Shown: in pieces, positions 36,761-44,880 of the stretch
How the letters are laid out: each line of letters begins with the position of its first letter
Position numbering within the stretch: the stretch's first letter is position 1
Source: Bradyrhizobium sp. BR13661
Lineage (GTDB): Bacteria; Pseudomonadota; Alphaproteobacteria; Rhizobiales; Xanthobacteraceae
Assembly: GCF_029892425.1 (NCBI RefSeq)
Contig: NZ_JARXWB010000001.1
Location: forward strand, 62,001-126,000
Reading direction: 5' to 3'
Length of the DNA: 64,000 bases
Notes under the pieces: generated by a model
Told to the model about the DNA's origin: nothing
Seen by the model: only the letters and a program-made list of their open reading frames with translations
Databases searched by the model: none
Translations under genes and position numbers: made by a program

Positions 36761-37759
36761 CTAGACCTCCAACACAATTTTGCCAATATGTGCGGAGGTT
36801 TCCATGCGCCGATGCGCGTCGGATGCCTTTTCCAGCGGGAAAGCGCTGTCCATCAGCGGCTTGACCCGGCCCTCGCGCAAAAGCGGCATCACTTTCGCCT
36901 CGATTGCAGCCACCATCGCCGCCTTGTCCGCATTACTACGGGGACGCAAGGTCGAGCCGGTATGGGTCAACCGCTTCACCATCACCTTGGCAATGTTGAC
37001 GCTGACCTTGGGGCCGTTGAGGGTTGCGATCTGGACGATGCGGCCGTCGACCGCGGCGGCGTCATAGTTGCGGTCGACATATTCGCCGGCGACCATGTCG
37101 AGGATCAGATTAACGCCGACCTTGTCGGTCTCTTCCTTCACCACGGCGACGAAGTCTTCGGTCTTGTAGTTGATGGCGCGGTCCGCGCCGAGCTTGAGGC
37201 AGGCATCGATCTTGTCCTGCGAGCCGACGGTGACGAACACCTTTGCGCCGAACGCTTTGGCGAGCTGGATCGCCATCGTGCCGATGCCGGAGGAGCCGCC
37301 ATGGATCAGCAGCGTTTCGCCGGCCTTAAGTCCGCCACGCTCGAACACATTGTGCCAGACCGTCATCAGGGTTTCCGGCAGCGCGCCGGCTTCCTTGATC
37401 GACAGCGCGGGCGGCACGCTCATCGCCTGGGCATCCTGCGCGATGCAGTACTGCGCGTAGCCACCGCCGGCGACGAGCGACATGACCTTGTCGCCGACCT
37501 TGTGCCGCTTGGCGTTGCTGCCGACAGCGACCACTTCACCCGCAATTTCCAGACCTGGCAGGTCGCTGGCGCCGGGCGGCGGCGGATAGGCGCCGGAGCG
37601 CTGGGCCACGTCGGGCCGGTTCACGCCCGCGGCCTGCACCTTGACCAGGATCTCGTCGGGGCCGGGCTGCGGCACGGGACGCTGTTCCGGCAGCAGGACC
37701 TCCGGTCCGCCGTGCCGGGAGATGGCGACCACAGTCATTTGCGCGGGCAGCTTGTCCAT
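36761..37759 (-). CDS. NAD(P)H quinone oxidoreductase (PIG3-type MDR)
   Basis: A zinc-independent medium-chain reductase, 332 residues. Landmarks are GPEVLLPEQRPVPQPGPDEI, VKVQAAGVNRPDVAQRSG, LPGLEIAGEVVAVG, LPETLMTVWHNVF and the cofactor loop IHGGSSGIGTMAIQLAKAFG. It matches the TP53I3/PIG3-like quinone oxidoreductases that reduce quinones with NADPH. The gene is monocistronic; downstream lies the start region of the EAL protein. Confidence 0.9.
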   Translation of the reverse strand: MDKLPAQMTVVAISRHGGPEVLLPEQRPVPQPGPDEILVKVQAAGVNRPDVAQRSGAYPPPPGASDLPGLEIAGEVVAVGSNAKRHKVGDKVMSLVAGGGYAQYCIAQDAQAMSVPPALSIKEAGALPETLMTVWHNVFERGGLKAGETLLIHGGSSGIGTMAIQLAKAFGAKVFVTVGSQDKIDACLKLGADRAINYKTEDFVAVVKEETDKVGVNLILDMVAGEYVDRNYDAAAVDGRIVQIATLNGPKVSVNIAKVMVKRLTHTGSTLRPRSNADKAAMVAAIEAKVMPLLREGRVKPLMDSAFPLEKASDAHRRMETSAHIGKIVLEV

Positions 37760-37875
37760 GATGTATCCTTGAGCAAAGGTGCGAGGGAGTACGAGGCCTT
37801 TGCTTAGCCAGCGCGGTTCAAGCTGGCAACCGCCTCAACCGTGTGGTCAGGCCCGCGGACGCAGGAGCAACGACG

Positions 37876-38067
37876 ATGCCGATGGAAGACGACGACCGCC
37901 CGCGCAAGAAGGTGACCCACGAGATCGGACAGGATCTCTCACTCTTGTCGGTCGAGGAGCTGACCGAGCGCGTCGCCCTGCTCAAGACCGAGATCGCCAG
38001 GCTGGAAGAAGCCGCCACCAAAAAGCGCGCCTCGCGCGATGCGGCCAATAGTTTTTTCAAGTCGTAG
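37876..38067 (+). CDS. DUF1192 family protein
   Basis: A 63-residue acidic-to-basic helical protein: DDDRPRKKVTHEIGQDLSLL, then SVEELTERVALLKTEIARLEE, a predicted coiled-coil. This is the DUF1192 pattern of small alphaproteobacterial proteins. The chosen ATG (MPMEDDDRPR) follows GGAGCAACG; the open frame extends 11 codons further but lacks a better signal. Function unknown. Confidence 0.85.
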   Translation: MPMEDDDRPRKKVTHEIGQDLSLLSVEELTERVALLKTEIARLEEAATKKRASRDAANSFFKS

Positions 38068-38085
38068 GATTCTGATCTCTCCTCC

Positions 38086-38254
38086 CGTGTCCCGGGCGTG
38101 CTGCGGCGCCATAGCGCGTCGAAGACGCGCGTAAACGCGCTGATGGCGCTGCTGCGCAGAACCGGGACCAATGTCTCCCCACGCACGTTCGCTAAGAACT
38201 GGGCCCCGGCTCGGCAGCGCATCGCTACGCGCTGCGCTGCGTCCGGGGCACGAG
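38086..38254. repeat. Palindromic intergenic repeat, family C, copy 1
   Basis: About 170 bases bounded by CGTGTCCCGGGCG on the left and GTCCGGGGCACGAG on the right. Internal blocks GCGCTGCTGCGCAGAACCGGGACC and GGGCCCCGGCTCGGCAGCGCATC recur in the copies near 39.3, 43.6 and 59.1 kb in part. It is wholly non-coding. This copy is the longest, with an extra GCGTCGAAGACGCGCGTAAACGC hairpin. Confidence 0.8.
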
Positions 38255-38304
38255 ATCACGTCGGCCAATGAACGACATGGCTAACGAACCCTCAAAATAA
38301 TCGT

Positions 38305-38445
38305 TCGTTTACTCTCGATTAAGCTTTCGAGTTTATGACTGGAGCTGTCCTCGTTTGGACACCGAGTGGCTCCTGTCCACTCTGTTTGACGCCTCCCTGT
38401 TATCAACTTTCAAAGCCGCCGGTCTTCCGGCGGCTCTTTTTTTGC
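38305..38445 (+). ncRNA. Candidate small RNA with CUCCU-loop hairpin and intrinsic terminator
   Basis: Four consecutive hairpins are visible: CTCGA/TCGAG (38314-38331), TGTCC/GGACA (38346-38361), GAGTGG/CCACTC with loop CTCCTGT (38364-38382), and the terminator stem (38416-38435) with its T run. The CUCCU in the third loop is complementary to Shine-Dalgarno sequences, a feature of several alphaproteobacterial sRNAs, and a second CCUCC occurs at 38392. No ORF of note is inside. The 5' end is a guess because no promoter could be assigned. Alternatively this is an attenuating leader of rcdA. Confidence 0.5.
38413..38444 (+). terminator. Rho-independent terminator of the candidate small RNA
   Basis: Perfect 8-base-pair stem GCCGCCGG/CCGGCGGC with loop TCTT, followed by CTCTTTTTTT-like uridines. 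It is oriented for plus-strand transcription, and no annotated gene ends just before it. Confidence 0.9.
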
Positions 38446-38450
38446 GTCCT

Positions 38451-38511
38451 ATAGCGTTTTCGAGCGAAGTGGATACCGGTTCGCGTCATGAAAACGCGCC
38501 AAAACAAAAAG
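38451..38511. repeat. Rhizobial GCGTTTTCGAGCGAAGTGG-type palindrome, family G
   Basis: Begins TATAGCGTTTTCGAGCGAAG and ends with AAAACGCGCCAAAACAAAA. The arms GCGTTTTC and GAAAACGC pair around TGGATACCGGTTCGCGTCA. This element is a familiar dispersed repeat of Rhizobiales intergenic regions (from recall). Only one copy was seen in the window. Confidence 0.75.
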
Positions 38512-38676
38512 CCCTCCCATTTTGGCATCCCGTTCCGGTTGAATTCCGGGGAATGACCCGCGGAAACCATATCCGCGCTTGTCGCTGGACTCCCGGTCCG
38601 CCCCGCGCAATGATTTGTTCATCATAAGCCGGCGCCAAAGCCGGATAGGTAAACAGTTGCGTAAGGGGCGTTAACC

Positions 38677-39189
38677 ATGGAACGTTTGCAGGCCGAAGGC
38701 GCTCTCGTTCAACTCAGTGAGCGGTTCACCAATTCTGCGGCATTCGGCGTCCTGTTCCGCGAGGGCATGGATCTCGTCGAAGAGACCGCCGCCTATCTCG
38801 ACGGTGCCGGCCGCACCGAGGCCAAGGCGCTCGACCGCGCGGTCAGCCTCACCTACGCGACCGAGAGCATGCGCCTGACCACGCGCCTGATGCAGCTTGC
38901 CTCGTGGCTGCTGCTGCATCGCGCCGTGAAGGAAGGCGAGATGACGCTGCTCCAGGCCAACCGCGAGAAGACCAAGGTCAAGCTCACCGCCGCCGATCCC
39001 GGCCCCACCGACACCATCGAGAAGCTGCCGGCGCAGCTCCAGGAGCTGATCAATCGCTCGATGAGCCTGCAGACCCGCGTGCGTCGCCTCGACACCTCGA
39101 TCCACACCCCGCCGACCGATCACATCGCGATCGGCAACCCGCTGGTGCCGCAGCTCAACGCGCTGAAGGCGGCGTTCGAGCGTCGGTAA
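38677..39189 (+). CDS. rcdA: Protease adaptor RcdA (DUF1465)
   Basis: A 170-residue helical protein of the DUF1465 family, the family of Caulobacter RcdA. RcdA helps ClpXP degrade the cell-cycle regulator CtrA and other substrates. Landmarks are LVQLSERFTNSAAFGVLFREG, ETAAYLDGAGR, TYATESMRLTTRLMQLASWL and LHRAVKEGEMTLLQA. The C-terminus is a disordered, polar tail. The candidate sRNA and the family G palindrome lie in its upstream region. The cell-cycle role is inferred from the family. Confidence 0.88.
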   Translation: MERLQAEGALVQLSERFTNSAAFGVLFREGMDLVEETAAYLDGAGRTEAKALDRAVSLTYATESMRLTTRLMQLASWLLLHRAVKEGEMTLLQANREKTKVKLTAADPGPTDTIEKLPAQLQELINRSMSLQTRVRRLDTSIHTPPTDHIAIGNPLVPQLNALKAAFERR

Positions 39190-39233
39190 GGTCTCCGCCG
39201 CATCGCCGATGCCGTGGCGCTCGTAACTCGGGT

Positions 39234-39371
39234 CTCGTGCCCCGGACGCAGCGCAGCGTCCCTTTGACGGTGCGCTGCAGAGCCGGGGCCCATGCGGCAG
39301 TCACGTGTGCGGCTTTCTGGGTCCCGGCTCAGCGCAGCAACGCAAGAGCGTTGCAGCGCGTCCGGGACACG
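39234..39371. repeat. Palindromic intergenic repeat, family C, copy 2
   Basis: Bounded by TCTCGTGCCCCGGACGC and GCGTCCGGGACACGG. Internal GCAGAGCCGGGGCCCATG and GGGTCCCGGCTCAGCGCAGC pair around the centre. It lies between rcdA and the terminator of rpmE, and closely matches the copies near 43.6 and 59.1 kb. Confidence 0.8.
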
Positions 39372-39384
39372 GTTCCCCAAAAAC

Positions 39385-39416
39385 AAAAACGCCCCCGGTC
39401 TCCCGGGGGCGTTTTT
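39385..39416. terminator. Bidirectional rho-independent terminator
   Basis: Stem CGCCCCCGG/CCGGGGGCG with loop TCTC, an A run on the left and a T run on the right. It terminates rpmE (minus) and can also stop rcdA transcription (plus). Confidence 0.92.
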
Positions 39417-39439
39417 GGTTCCAGCCTTTTCGGCCAGGA

Positions 39440-39667
39440 TCAATCCTTTTTGAGGAAGCCCGAAAACTTCTTCTGGAAGCGCGAGACGCGGCCGCCGCGA
39501 TCCATCAGCTGGGCGTTGCCGCCGGTCCAGGCCGGGTGCGACTTCGGGTCGATGTCGAGGTTCAGCGTGTCGCCTTCCTTGCCCCAGGTGGAGCGGGTCA
39601 GGTACTCGGTTCCGTCGGTCATGACGACCTTAATCGTATGATAATCCGGATGAATTTCGGCTTTCAT
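39440..39667 (-). CDS. rpmE: 50S ribosomal protein L31
   Basis: A 75-residue ribosomal protein starting [20 protein letters not shown], with [20 protein letters not shown] and the C-terminal FQKKFSGF. The zinc-binding CxxC cysteines of the zinc form are absent, so this is the C-minus type of the normal alphaproteobacterial L31. It is followed by a strong terminator and is divergent from the ABC exporter gene. Confidence 0.96.
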   Translation of the reverse strand: MKAEIHPDYHTIKVVMTDGTEYLTRSTWGKEGDTLNLDIDPKSHPAWTGGNAQLMDRGGRVSRFQKKFSGFLKKD

Positions 39668-39885
39668 GGCAATTCCTAGGGCGCCCGCGCCCGGCTTGAG
39701 TGACTATCGAATGACGGATTTGGCGGGGTCTATACCCCACAGACCCCCTAAAGACAAGCTGGCCCCCTAAAACAAGCCATTGTGGGCACTGAAGAACCGG
39801 GCCGCCCCTAAGGGACATCCCGGATTTGCCTAGCCCCCGGCCGCGGCCTATGTGGAGCGGACGTCTCTCTTTTGGTCGGATTCCA

Positions 39886-41712
39886 ATGAGCGCAGTTGAA
39901 CGGCTTGAAACCGGGCCCGCAGAAGTTCCGTCGATCGAAGCCGAGCTGATCGAGCAACCCGCCAAGGGCCGCGCCAAGCTGCGGCCGCTGATGGCGCTCG
40001 CGCCCTACGTCGCGCGCTATCGCGGACGGGCGGCGCTCGCTTTTGTCGCGCTGACGGTCGCGGCTCTGACGACGCTGCTGGTGCCGGTCGCGGTGCGCCG
40101 GATGATCGATTTCGGGCTGACGCCCGAAGGCATTGCGCTGATCAACAGCTACTTCTCGGTGATGATCGCTGTCGTCGCCGTGTTGGCGCTGGCGAGCGCG
40201 TCGCGCTACTACCTCGTGATGACGATCGGCGAGCGCATCGTCGCCGATCTGCGCGGCGACGTGTTTGCGCATCTGCTCTCGCTCTCGCCCGCCTTCTTCG
40301 ATTCCGCGCGCAGCGGCGAGTTGGTGTCGCGGCTCACCGCCGACACGACGCAGATCAAATCCGCGGTTGGCGCCTCGGTGTCGATCGCGCTGCGCAATGT
40401 GATGATGTTCATCGGCGCGGCTGCGATGATGGTGATCACCAGCCCGCGCCTCTCAGGCTTCGTGCTGCTCGCGATTCCCCTGATCGTGCTGCCGCTGGTC
40501 GCGTTCGGGCGCTGGGTGCGGCGTCTGTCGCGCAACGCGCAGGACACGCTGGCCGATGCGTCCGCCTATGCCGGCGAGCTGGTCGGCGCGATCCGCACCG
40601 TGCAGGCCTATACCAGCGAAGGACTGGCCGCGAAGCGTTTCGGCGGCGAGGTCGAGCAGGCCTATGAGGCCGCGCGTACCTCGACCCAGGCCCGCGCGGT
40701 TCTCACCGCCATCGTCATCTTCATCGTTTTTGCAAGCGTGGTCGGCATCCTCTGGATCGGCTCGCATGACGTGCTGACAGGCGCGATCACGCCGGGCCGG
40801 CTCGGCCAGTTCGTGCTTTATGCGGCCTTTGCGGCGGCCGGCCTCGGCCAGCTCAGCGAGGTCTGGGGCGAGGTGTCGGCGGCATCAGGCGCTGCCGAGC
40901 GCCTGTTCGAGATCTTGCATGTGAAGCCGGAGATCGCTGCACCCGCGTCGCCGCGCGCACCGCCGGTGCCCGGGCGCGGCGAGGTCGGCTTCGATCACGT
41001 CAGCTTCGCTTATCCCGCGCGGCCCGACGTCAACGTGCTCGATGCCGTGTCGTTTTCCGTGCGGCCAGGCGAGAAGGTTGCGATCGTAGGTCCCTCCGGC
41101 GCCGGCAAGAGCACGATCTTCCATCTGCTGCTGCGCTTCTACGATCCGCGGGGCGGTTCGATCTCGCTCGACGGCGTGCCGGTGAAATCTGCCGACCCCC
41201 GCGATTTCCGTTCCCGCATCGCTTTGGTGCCGCAGGAGTCCAACGTGTTCGCCGCAAGCGCGCGCGAAAACATCCGCTTTGGCCGGCCCGATGCGACCGA
41301 CGCCGAGGTCGAGCGTGCGGCCGATCTCGCGCATGCCACTGAGTTCATCCGCCGCCTGCCCGAAGGTTTTGACACCCCGCTCGGCGAGCGCGGCGTGACG
41401 CTCTCAGGCGGCCAGCGCCAGCGTATCGCGATCGCGCGTGCCATCCTGCGCGATGCGCCGCTGTTGCTGCTCGACGAAGCCACCTCAGCGCTTGACGCCG
41501 AAAGCGAGACGCTGGTGCAGACCGCGCTCGAAGAGCTGATGAAGCACCGCACCACGCTGGTGATCGCGCACCGCCTCGCCACCGTTCTCTCCTGCGACCG
41601 CATCCTGGTGATGGACCAGGGCAAGATCGTCGAGCAGGGCACGCATGCCGAGCTGGTTGCGGCGAACGGGCTCTATGCGCGGCTGGCGAGATTGCAGTTC
41701 GAGGGCGCGTGA
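39886..41712 (+). CDS. ABC exporter, fused membrane and ATPase domains (MsbA-like)
   Basis: A 608-residue half-transporter that would work as a homodimer. Residues about 35-340 carry six membrane helices ([38 protein letters not shown] coupling helix). The ATPase domain has Walker A GPSGAGKS (402-409), Q-loop [16 protein letters not shown], signature LSGGQRQR (506 on), Walker [13 protein letters not shown] and the switch HRLATVLS. The chosen ATG ([10 protein letters not shown]) follows a weak ribosome binding site; the frame is open 20 codons further up. It resembles lipid or multidrug exporters; the substrate is unknown. Confidence 0.92.
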   Translation: MSAVERLETGPAEVPSIEAELIEQPAKGRAKLRPLMALAPYVARYRGRAALAFVALTVAALTTLLVPVAVRRMIDFGLTPEGIALINSYFSVMIAVVAVLALASASRYYLVMTIGERIVADLRGDVFAHLLSLSPAFFDSARSGELVSRLTADTTQIKSAVGASVSIALRNVMMFIGAAAMMVITSPRLSGFVLLAIPLIVLPLVAFGRWVRRLSRNAQDTLADASAYAGELVGAIRTVQAYTSEGLAAKRFGGEVEQAYEAARTSTQARAVLTAIVIFIVFASVVGILWIGSHDVLTGAITPGRLGQFVLYAAFAAAGLGQLSEVWGEVSAASGAAERLFEILHVKPEIAAPASPRAPPVPGRGEVGFDHVSFAYPARPDVNVLDAVSFSVRPGEKVAIVGPSGAGKSTIFHLLLRFYDPRGGSISLDGVPVKSADPRDFRSRIALVPQESNVFAASARENIRFGRPDATDAEVERAADLAHATEFIRRLPEGFDTPLGERGVTLSGGQRQRIAIARAILRDAPLLLLDEATSALDAESETLVQTALEELMKHRTTLVIAHRLATVLSCDRILVMDQGKIVEQGTHAELVAANGLYARLARLQFEGA

Positions 41713-41722
41713 GGCGCCGATC

Positions 41723-41989
41723 TCACGGGCACTTCGGTGAGCCCATCGGCACGTTCGGCCACGGCCAGTTCTTCCAGCTCCCGCCTTCGCCGATACAGGG
41801 CGAGCCACTACTCGCCGGCGTCGGGCTGTCTGACGGGGCGGGGGTGTTCGTTGGCGCGGGCGAACCCGTCTCACTCGCCGTCTTGGGCGGCGAGGGCAAG
41901 CGCTGGTCGACATAAACAGTCGACACATAGCCGGCGACGATGACGCCGAGAAAGACCGAAGACCCTTTGGCCAGATCGCTCAGCCGCAT
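41723..41989 (-). CDS. Small hypothetical protein with one membrane helix
   Basis: An 88-residue protein preceded by GGAGAGG. The N-terminus MRLSDLAKGSSVFLGVIVAG contains a hydrophobic segment (VFLGVIVAGYVSTVY). A Pro/Ser/Thr-rich linker follows, then a C-terminal GGSWKNWPWPNVPMGSPKCP. It is probably exported or anchored with the rest outside. No family recognised. It is convergent with the ABC exporter, 10 bases apart. Confidence 0.65.
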   Translation of the reverse strand: MRLSDLAKGSSVFLGVIVAGYVSTVYVDQRLPSPPKTASETGSPAPTNTPAPSDSPTPASSGSPCIGEGGSWKNWPWPNVPMGSPKCP

Positions 41990-42057
41990 CGATCCTCTCC
42001 ATCTGCATTGTCTGATGTCACGTTAGCAAATCGCGCCGGGCTCTTACGTGACATCAG

Positions 42058-42504
42058 TCACGGCCGCCACGCCATCTTCAGCACCGGCCGCCCCGACGTC
42101 GGGTTCACGTCGCAGCCCTCATGCGCAAAGCCGTTGCGCTCGTAGAAGCGGATGGCACGGGCGTTGTCCTTGTTGACCAGCAGCGTGACGCCTGATGGTG
42201 ACAGGCGCTTGGCCTCGTCCACCAACAGTCTCGCCGCGTCCGAGCCCCAGTGATCGGGATCGACCACGAGCTGGTCGAGATAGCCGTCGCCGTCGATGGT
42301 CACGAATCCCGTCAGTGCGCCATCTTGTTCCGAGACCACAATGGACGCCTTCGGCACCAGTTCCTTGCGCCATCGCTCGCGCCACCAGTCCACCCGCGCA
42401 GCAAAATCGATCTGCGGATAGGCCTGTTGCCAGGTGCGATGCCAGAGGTCGATTGTCGCCGCTTCGTCGGCGTCCAGGTAGGGGCGAAGGCGGACCGCGC
42501 TCAC
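42058..42504 (-). CDS. GNAT family N-acetyltransferase
   Basis: A 148-residue acetyl-CoA-dependent acyltransferase. It shows VRLRPYLDADEAATIDLWHRTW (GNAT N-terminus), LTGFVTIDGDGYLDQLVVDPDHWG and GVTLLVNKDNARAIRFYERNGF (acetyl-CoA site and the C-terminal NxxxxxxFYxxxGF pattern). A GTG start overlaps the upstream stop (TAGTG), so translation is coupled to the OmpA-like gene. The acyl acceptor is unknown. Confidence 0.88.
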   Translation of the reverse strand: MSAVRLRPYLDADEAATIDLWHRTWQQAYPQIDFAARVDWWRERWRKELVPKASIVVSEQDGALTGFVTIDGDGYLDQLVVDPDHWGSDAARLLVDEAKRLSPSGVTLLVNKDNARAIRFYERNGFAHEGCDVNPTSGRPVLKMAWRP

Positions 42505-43532
42505 TACCGCTCCGTCAGCTTCAGCTCGATGCGGCGGTTGCGCTTGTAGGCGTCTTCGGTGTTGGCGGTGTCGAGCGGCTGGAATTCACCGAAGCCGGCG
42601 GCGACGAGGCGCTGGGCCGGCACGCCGAGCGAGACCAGATATTGCACCACCGAGATCGCGCGCGCCGCGGACAGATCCCAGTTCGACTTGAAGTTCGGGC
42701 CGTTGACCGGCCGCACGTCGGTGTGGCCGTCGACGCGCAGCACCCAGGCGATCTCGGCCGGGATCTTCTTGTCGAGTTCGATCAGTGCGGCCGCGACCGT
42801 GTCGAGCTCGGCGCGGCCCTCGGGCAGCAGCGTCGCCTGTCCGGTGTCGAAGAACACTTCGGACTGGAACACGAAGCGGTCGCCGACCACGCGGATGTCT
42901 GGACGGTTGCCGAGAATGGCGCGCAGGCGGCCGAAGAATTCCGAGCGGTAGCGCGACAATTCCTGCACGCGCTGCGCCAGCGCAACGTTCAGCCGTGAGC
43001 CGAGATCGGCGATGCGGTTCTGCGATTCCTTGTCGCGCTTCTCGCTCGCATCCAGCGCCTCTTCGAGTGCGGCCAATTGCCGGCGCAGCGCGCTGATCTG
43101 CTGGTTCAGCACCTCGATCTGCGCCAGCGCCCGCGCCGAGACCGCTTTCTCCGAGTCCAGCGCCTTGCCGAGTTCGGAGGTCTTGCCCTGCGCGTCGTTG
43201 CCGGCAGCGGCGAGCCCGTCATAGAGTCCCTTGATGCGATCGCGCTCGCTCTCGGCCGAGGCCAGGCCGGCCTTCAATTGCGAGACCTGGTCGTCGAGCG
43301 TGAGCTTGCCGAGCTTCTCCAGCGACAACAGCTCGTTGAGCTGGGCGATCTTGGCATTGAGCTGCTCCAGCGCCTTGTCCTTGCCGGTGACCTCCTGCGA
43401 CAGGAAGAACTGCACGACCAGGAACACCGACAGCAGGAACACGATCGACAGCACCAGCGTCGACAGCGCGTCGACGAAGCCGGGCCAATAATTGAAGGCG
43501 CCGTCGCTGCGGCGGGTACGGGCAAGAGCCAT
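42504..43532 (-). CDS. MotB/OmpA-type cell-wall-anchored motor protein
   Basis: A 342-residue protein with a single N-terminal membrane helix that starts with the MotB-like FVDALSTLVLSIVFLLSV, carrying D21, the expected proton-coupling Asp. A long coiled-coil follows (about 50-190). The C-terminal OmpA-like peptidoglycan-binding domain has VDGHTDVRPVNGPNFKSNWD and LDTANTEDAYKRNRRIEL. It pairs with the MotA-like protein encoded upstream. The chosen ATG follows GGAG; the frame extends upstream into repeat C sequence, which is not coding. Together they probably form an ion-driven envelope motor or stator; no flagellar gene is near. Confidence 0.88.
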   Translation of the reverse strand: MALARTRRSDGAFNYWPGFVDALSTLVLSIVFLLSVFLVVQFFLSQEVTGKDKALEQLNAKIAQLNELLSLEKLGKLTLDDQVSQLKAGLASAESERDRIKGLYDGLAAAGNDAQGKTSELGKALDSEKAVSARALAQIEVLNQQISALRRQLAALEEALDASEKRDKESQNRIADLGSRLNVALAQRVQELSRYRSEFFGRLRAILGNRPDIRVVGDRFVFQSEVFFDTGQATLLPEGRAELDTVAAALIELDKKIPAEIAWVLRVDGHTDVRPVNGPNFKSNWDLSAARAISVVQYLVSLGVPAQRLVAAGFGEFQPLDTANTEDAYKRNRRIELKLTER

Positions 43533-43550
43533 CTGGTCGATCTCCACTTT

Positions 43551-43675
43551 CGTGTCCCGGACGCGCTGCAGCGTGCAACGCTGCTGCGCAGAGCCGGGAC
43601 CCATGTTTCGTTTCTCTGGGCCCCGGCTCTGCAGCGCACCGCTGAAGAAGCGCTGCGCTGTGTCCGGGGCACGAG
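43551..43675. repeat. Palindromic repeat, family C, copy 3, inside the MotA/OmpA operon
   Basis: Bounded by CGTGTCCCGGACGCG and GTCCGGGGCACGAG; inner blocks GCAGAGCCGGGACCCATG and GGGCCCCGGCTCTGCAGCGC pair. It fills the space between the MotA-like stop and the OmpA-like ribosome binding site. As RNA it would make a large hairpin in the shared transcript. Confidence 0.85.
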
Positions 43676-43680
43676 AGCGC

Positions 43681-44715
43681 CTAGCTCTTCTCGGGCTGGC
43701 GCGCGATGCGCTCCAGGAGGCGGCGGATCTCGCGGTTCTGCTCGCCCTGGCCGTCGGCCCATTCGCGGATCATCTGCTGCTCGGTCCGCATATGCGAGAC
43801 CAGCGCCTGGATCGCTTCGGCAAGGTTCGCCATCGCCGCGGTGGTTCCGCGGCTGGCGCTGCCTTCCTCGAGCACGGAGCGGAGCCGTTCGACGGCCGCC
43901 TGCAGTTCGCCGCTGGCCACGCCACTGCCGCCGCCGGAGATGACAGGCACCTCGCCGCTGCCATATTCGCGCACGGTGGTGGCGAGCCAGTCTTCGAGAT
44001 CGGTGTAGAAGCGGTTCTGCGCCTGGCTCGATTGAAGATCGAGGAAGCCGAGGATCAGCGAGCCCGCCAGACCGAACAGCGAGCTGGAAAAGGAGATGCC
44101 CATGCCGCCGAGCGGGGCGGCGAGGCCCTCCTTCAGCGTATCAAACAGCGCGCCGGCATCGCCGCCGACCTTGAGCCCGTCGATCACCTTGCCGACCGAG
44201 CCGACCGTCTCGATCAGGCCCCAGAAGGTGCCGAGCAGGCCGAGGAAGACAAGGAGGCCCGTCATGTAGCGCGAGATGTCGCGGGCCTCATCGAGGCGGG
44301 TCGCGATCGAATCGAGCAGATGCCGCATGGTGGTCTGGGTGATCGACATCCGCCCGGTGCGCTCGCCGCCCAGGATCATCGCCATCGGCGCCAGCAGCTT
44401 CGGGTGCCGGGCGGGCGCAAGGCCCGGGTCGGCGATGCGGAAATTGTTGACCCAGGACACTTCAGGATAGAGCCGGATCACCTGGCGGAAGGCCAGCACG
44501 ATGCCGATGAACAGCACCGCCCCGATCAGGGCATTCAATCCGGGATTGGCGAAGAAGGCCTGGATGATCTGCTTGTAGAGCACCACGCCCACCAGGGTGC
44601 AGAGCACCAGGAAAACCAGCATCCGCACCAGGAAGACGCTGGGCGAAGACAGTTTTGTGTACTCGATCTCGATGGTGGAGCGGGGCGAAGCGCCTGACGG
44701 CATGGCCGGGATCAT
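43681..44715 (-). CDS. MotA/TolQ/ExbB-type proton channel protein
   Basis: A 344-residue membrane protein with N-terminal helices (LVFLVLCTLVGVVLY, LIGAVLFIGIVLAFRQV), a long cytoplasmic part, and two more helices in the MotA_ExbB domain (YMTGLLVFLGLLGTFWGLIE; GISFSSSLFGLAGSLILGFL). The C-terminal 100 residues are polar and helical. It precedes the OmpA-type partner, as in MotA-MotB and TolQ-TolR pairs. The ATG with MIPAMPSGAS is given; a second ATG four codons on is equally possible. Its physiological role is unknown. Confidence 0.86.
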   Translation of the reverse strand: MIPAMPSGASPRSTIEIEYTKLSSPSVFLVRMLVFLVLCTLVGVVLYKQIIQAFFANPGLNALIGAVLFIGIVLAFRQVIRLYPEVSWVNNFRIADPGLAPARHPKLLAPMAMILGGERTGRMSITQTTMRHLLDSIATRLDEARDISRYMTGLLVFLGLLGTFWGLIETVGSVGKVIDGLKVGGDAGALFDTLKEGLAAPLGGMGISFSSSLFGLAGSLILGFLDLQSSQAQNRFYTDLEDWLATTVREYGSGEVPVISGGGSGVASGELQAAVERLRSVLEEGSASRGTTAAMANLAEAIQALVSHMRTEQQMIREWADGQGEQNREIRRLLERIARQPEKS

Positions 44716-44880
44716 CCATTACTTGCTTGCATCCGCACTATGGCACAGGCCGGGTGCAAAAAAAGCGCCGGATGTGCGGATTTCAGGAGGGAGCGCGGAA
44801 CCCGGAGCTGAAACCGCGCTTTGATACCAACGTATTTTGCAAAACTTCGGCATTCCACAGGCTTAGGTCGGAATTTTTGC

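Noticed and set aside
35172..36764. 530-codon plus-strand frame over the EAL protein gene
   Set aside because: Antisense shadow; the minus strand encodes recognisable membrane helices and PAS/GGDEF/EAL motifs.
38086..38254. Possible CRISPR or tandem repeat array
   Set aside because: The repeats are single palindromic units of variable length, without regular spacers or direct repetition.
43533..43604. N-terminal extension of the OmpA-like motor protein (MGPGSAQQR...)
   Set aside because: The extension is translated from the family C palindrome, which gives the same peptide at other copies; the ATG after GGAG at 43532 yields the normal N-terminus.
42504..44715. Zorya-type anti-phage motor (ZorA/ZorB)
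   Set aside because: The MotA-like protein is far shorter than ZorA with its long coiled tail, and no ZorC/ZorD or ZorE gene is near. A general stator pair is the simpler reading.
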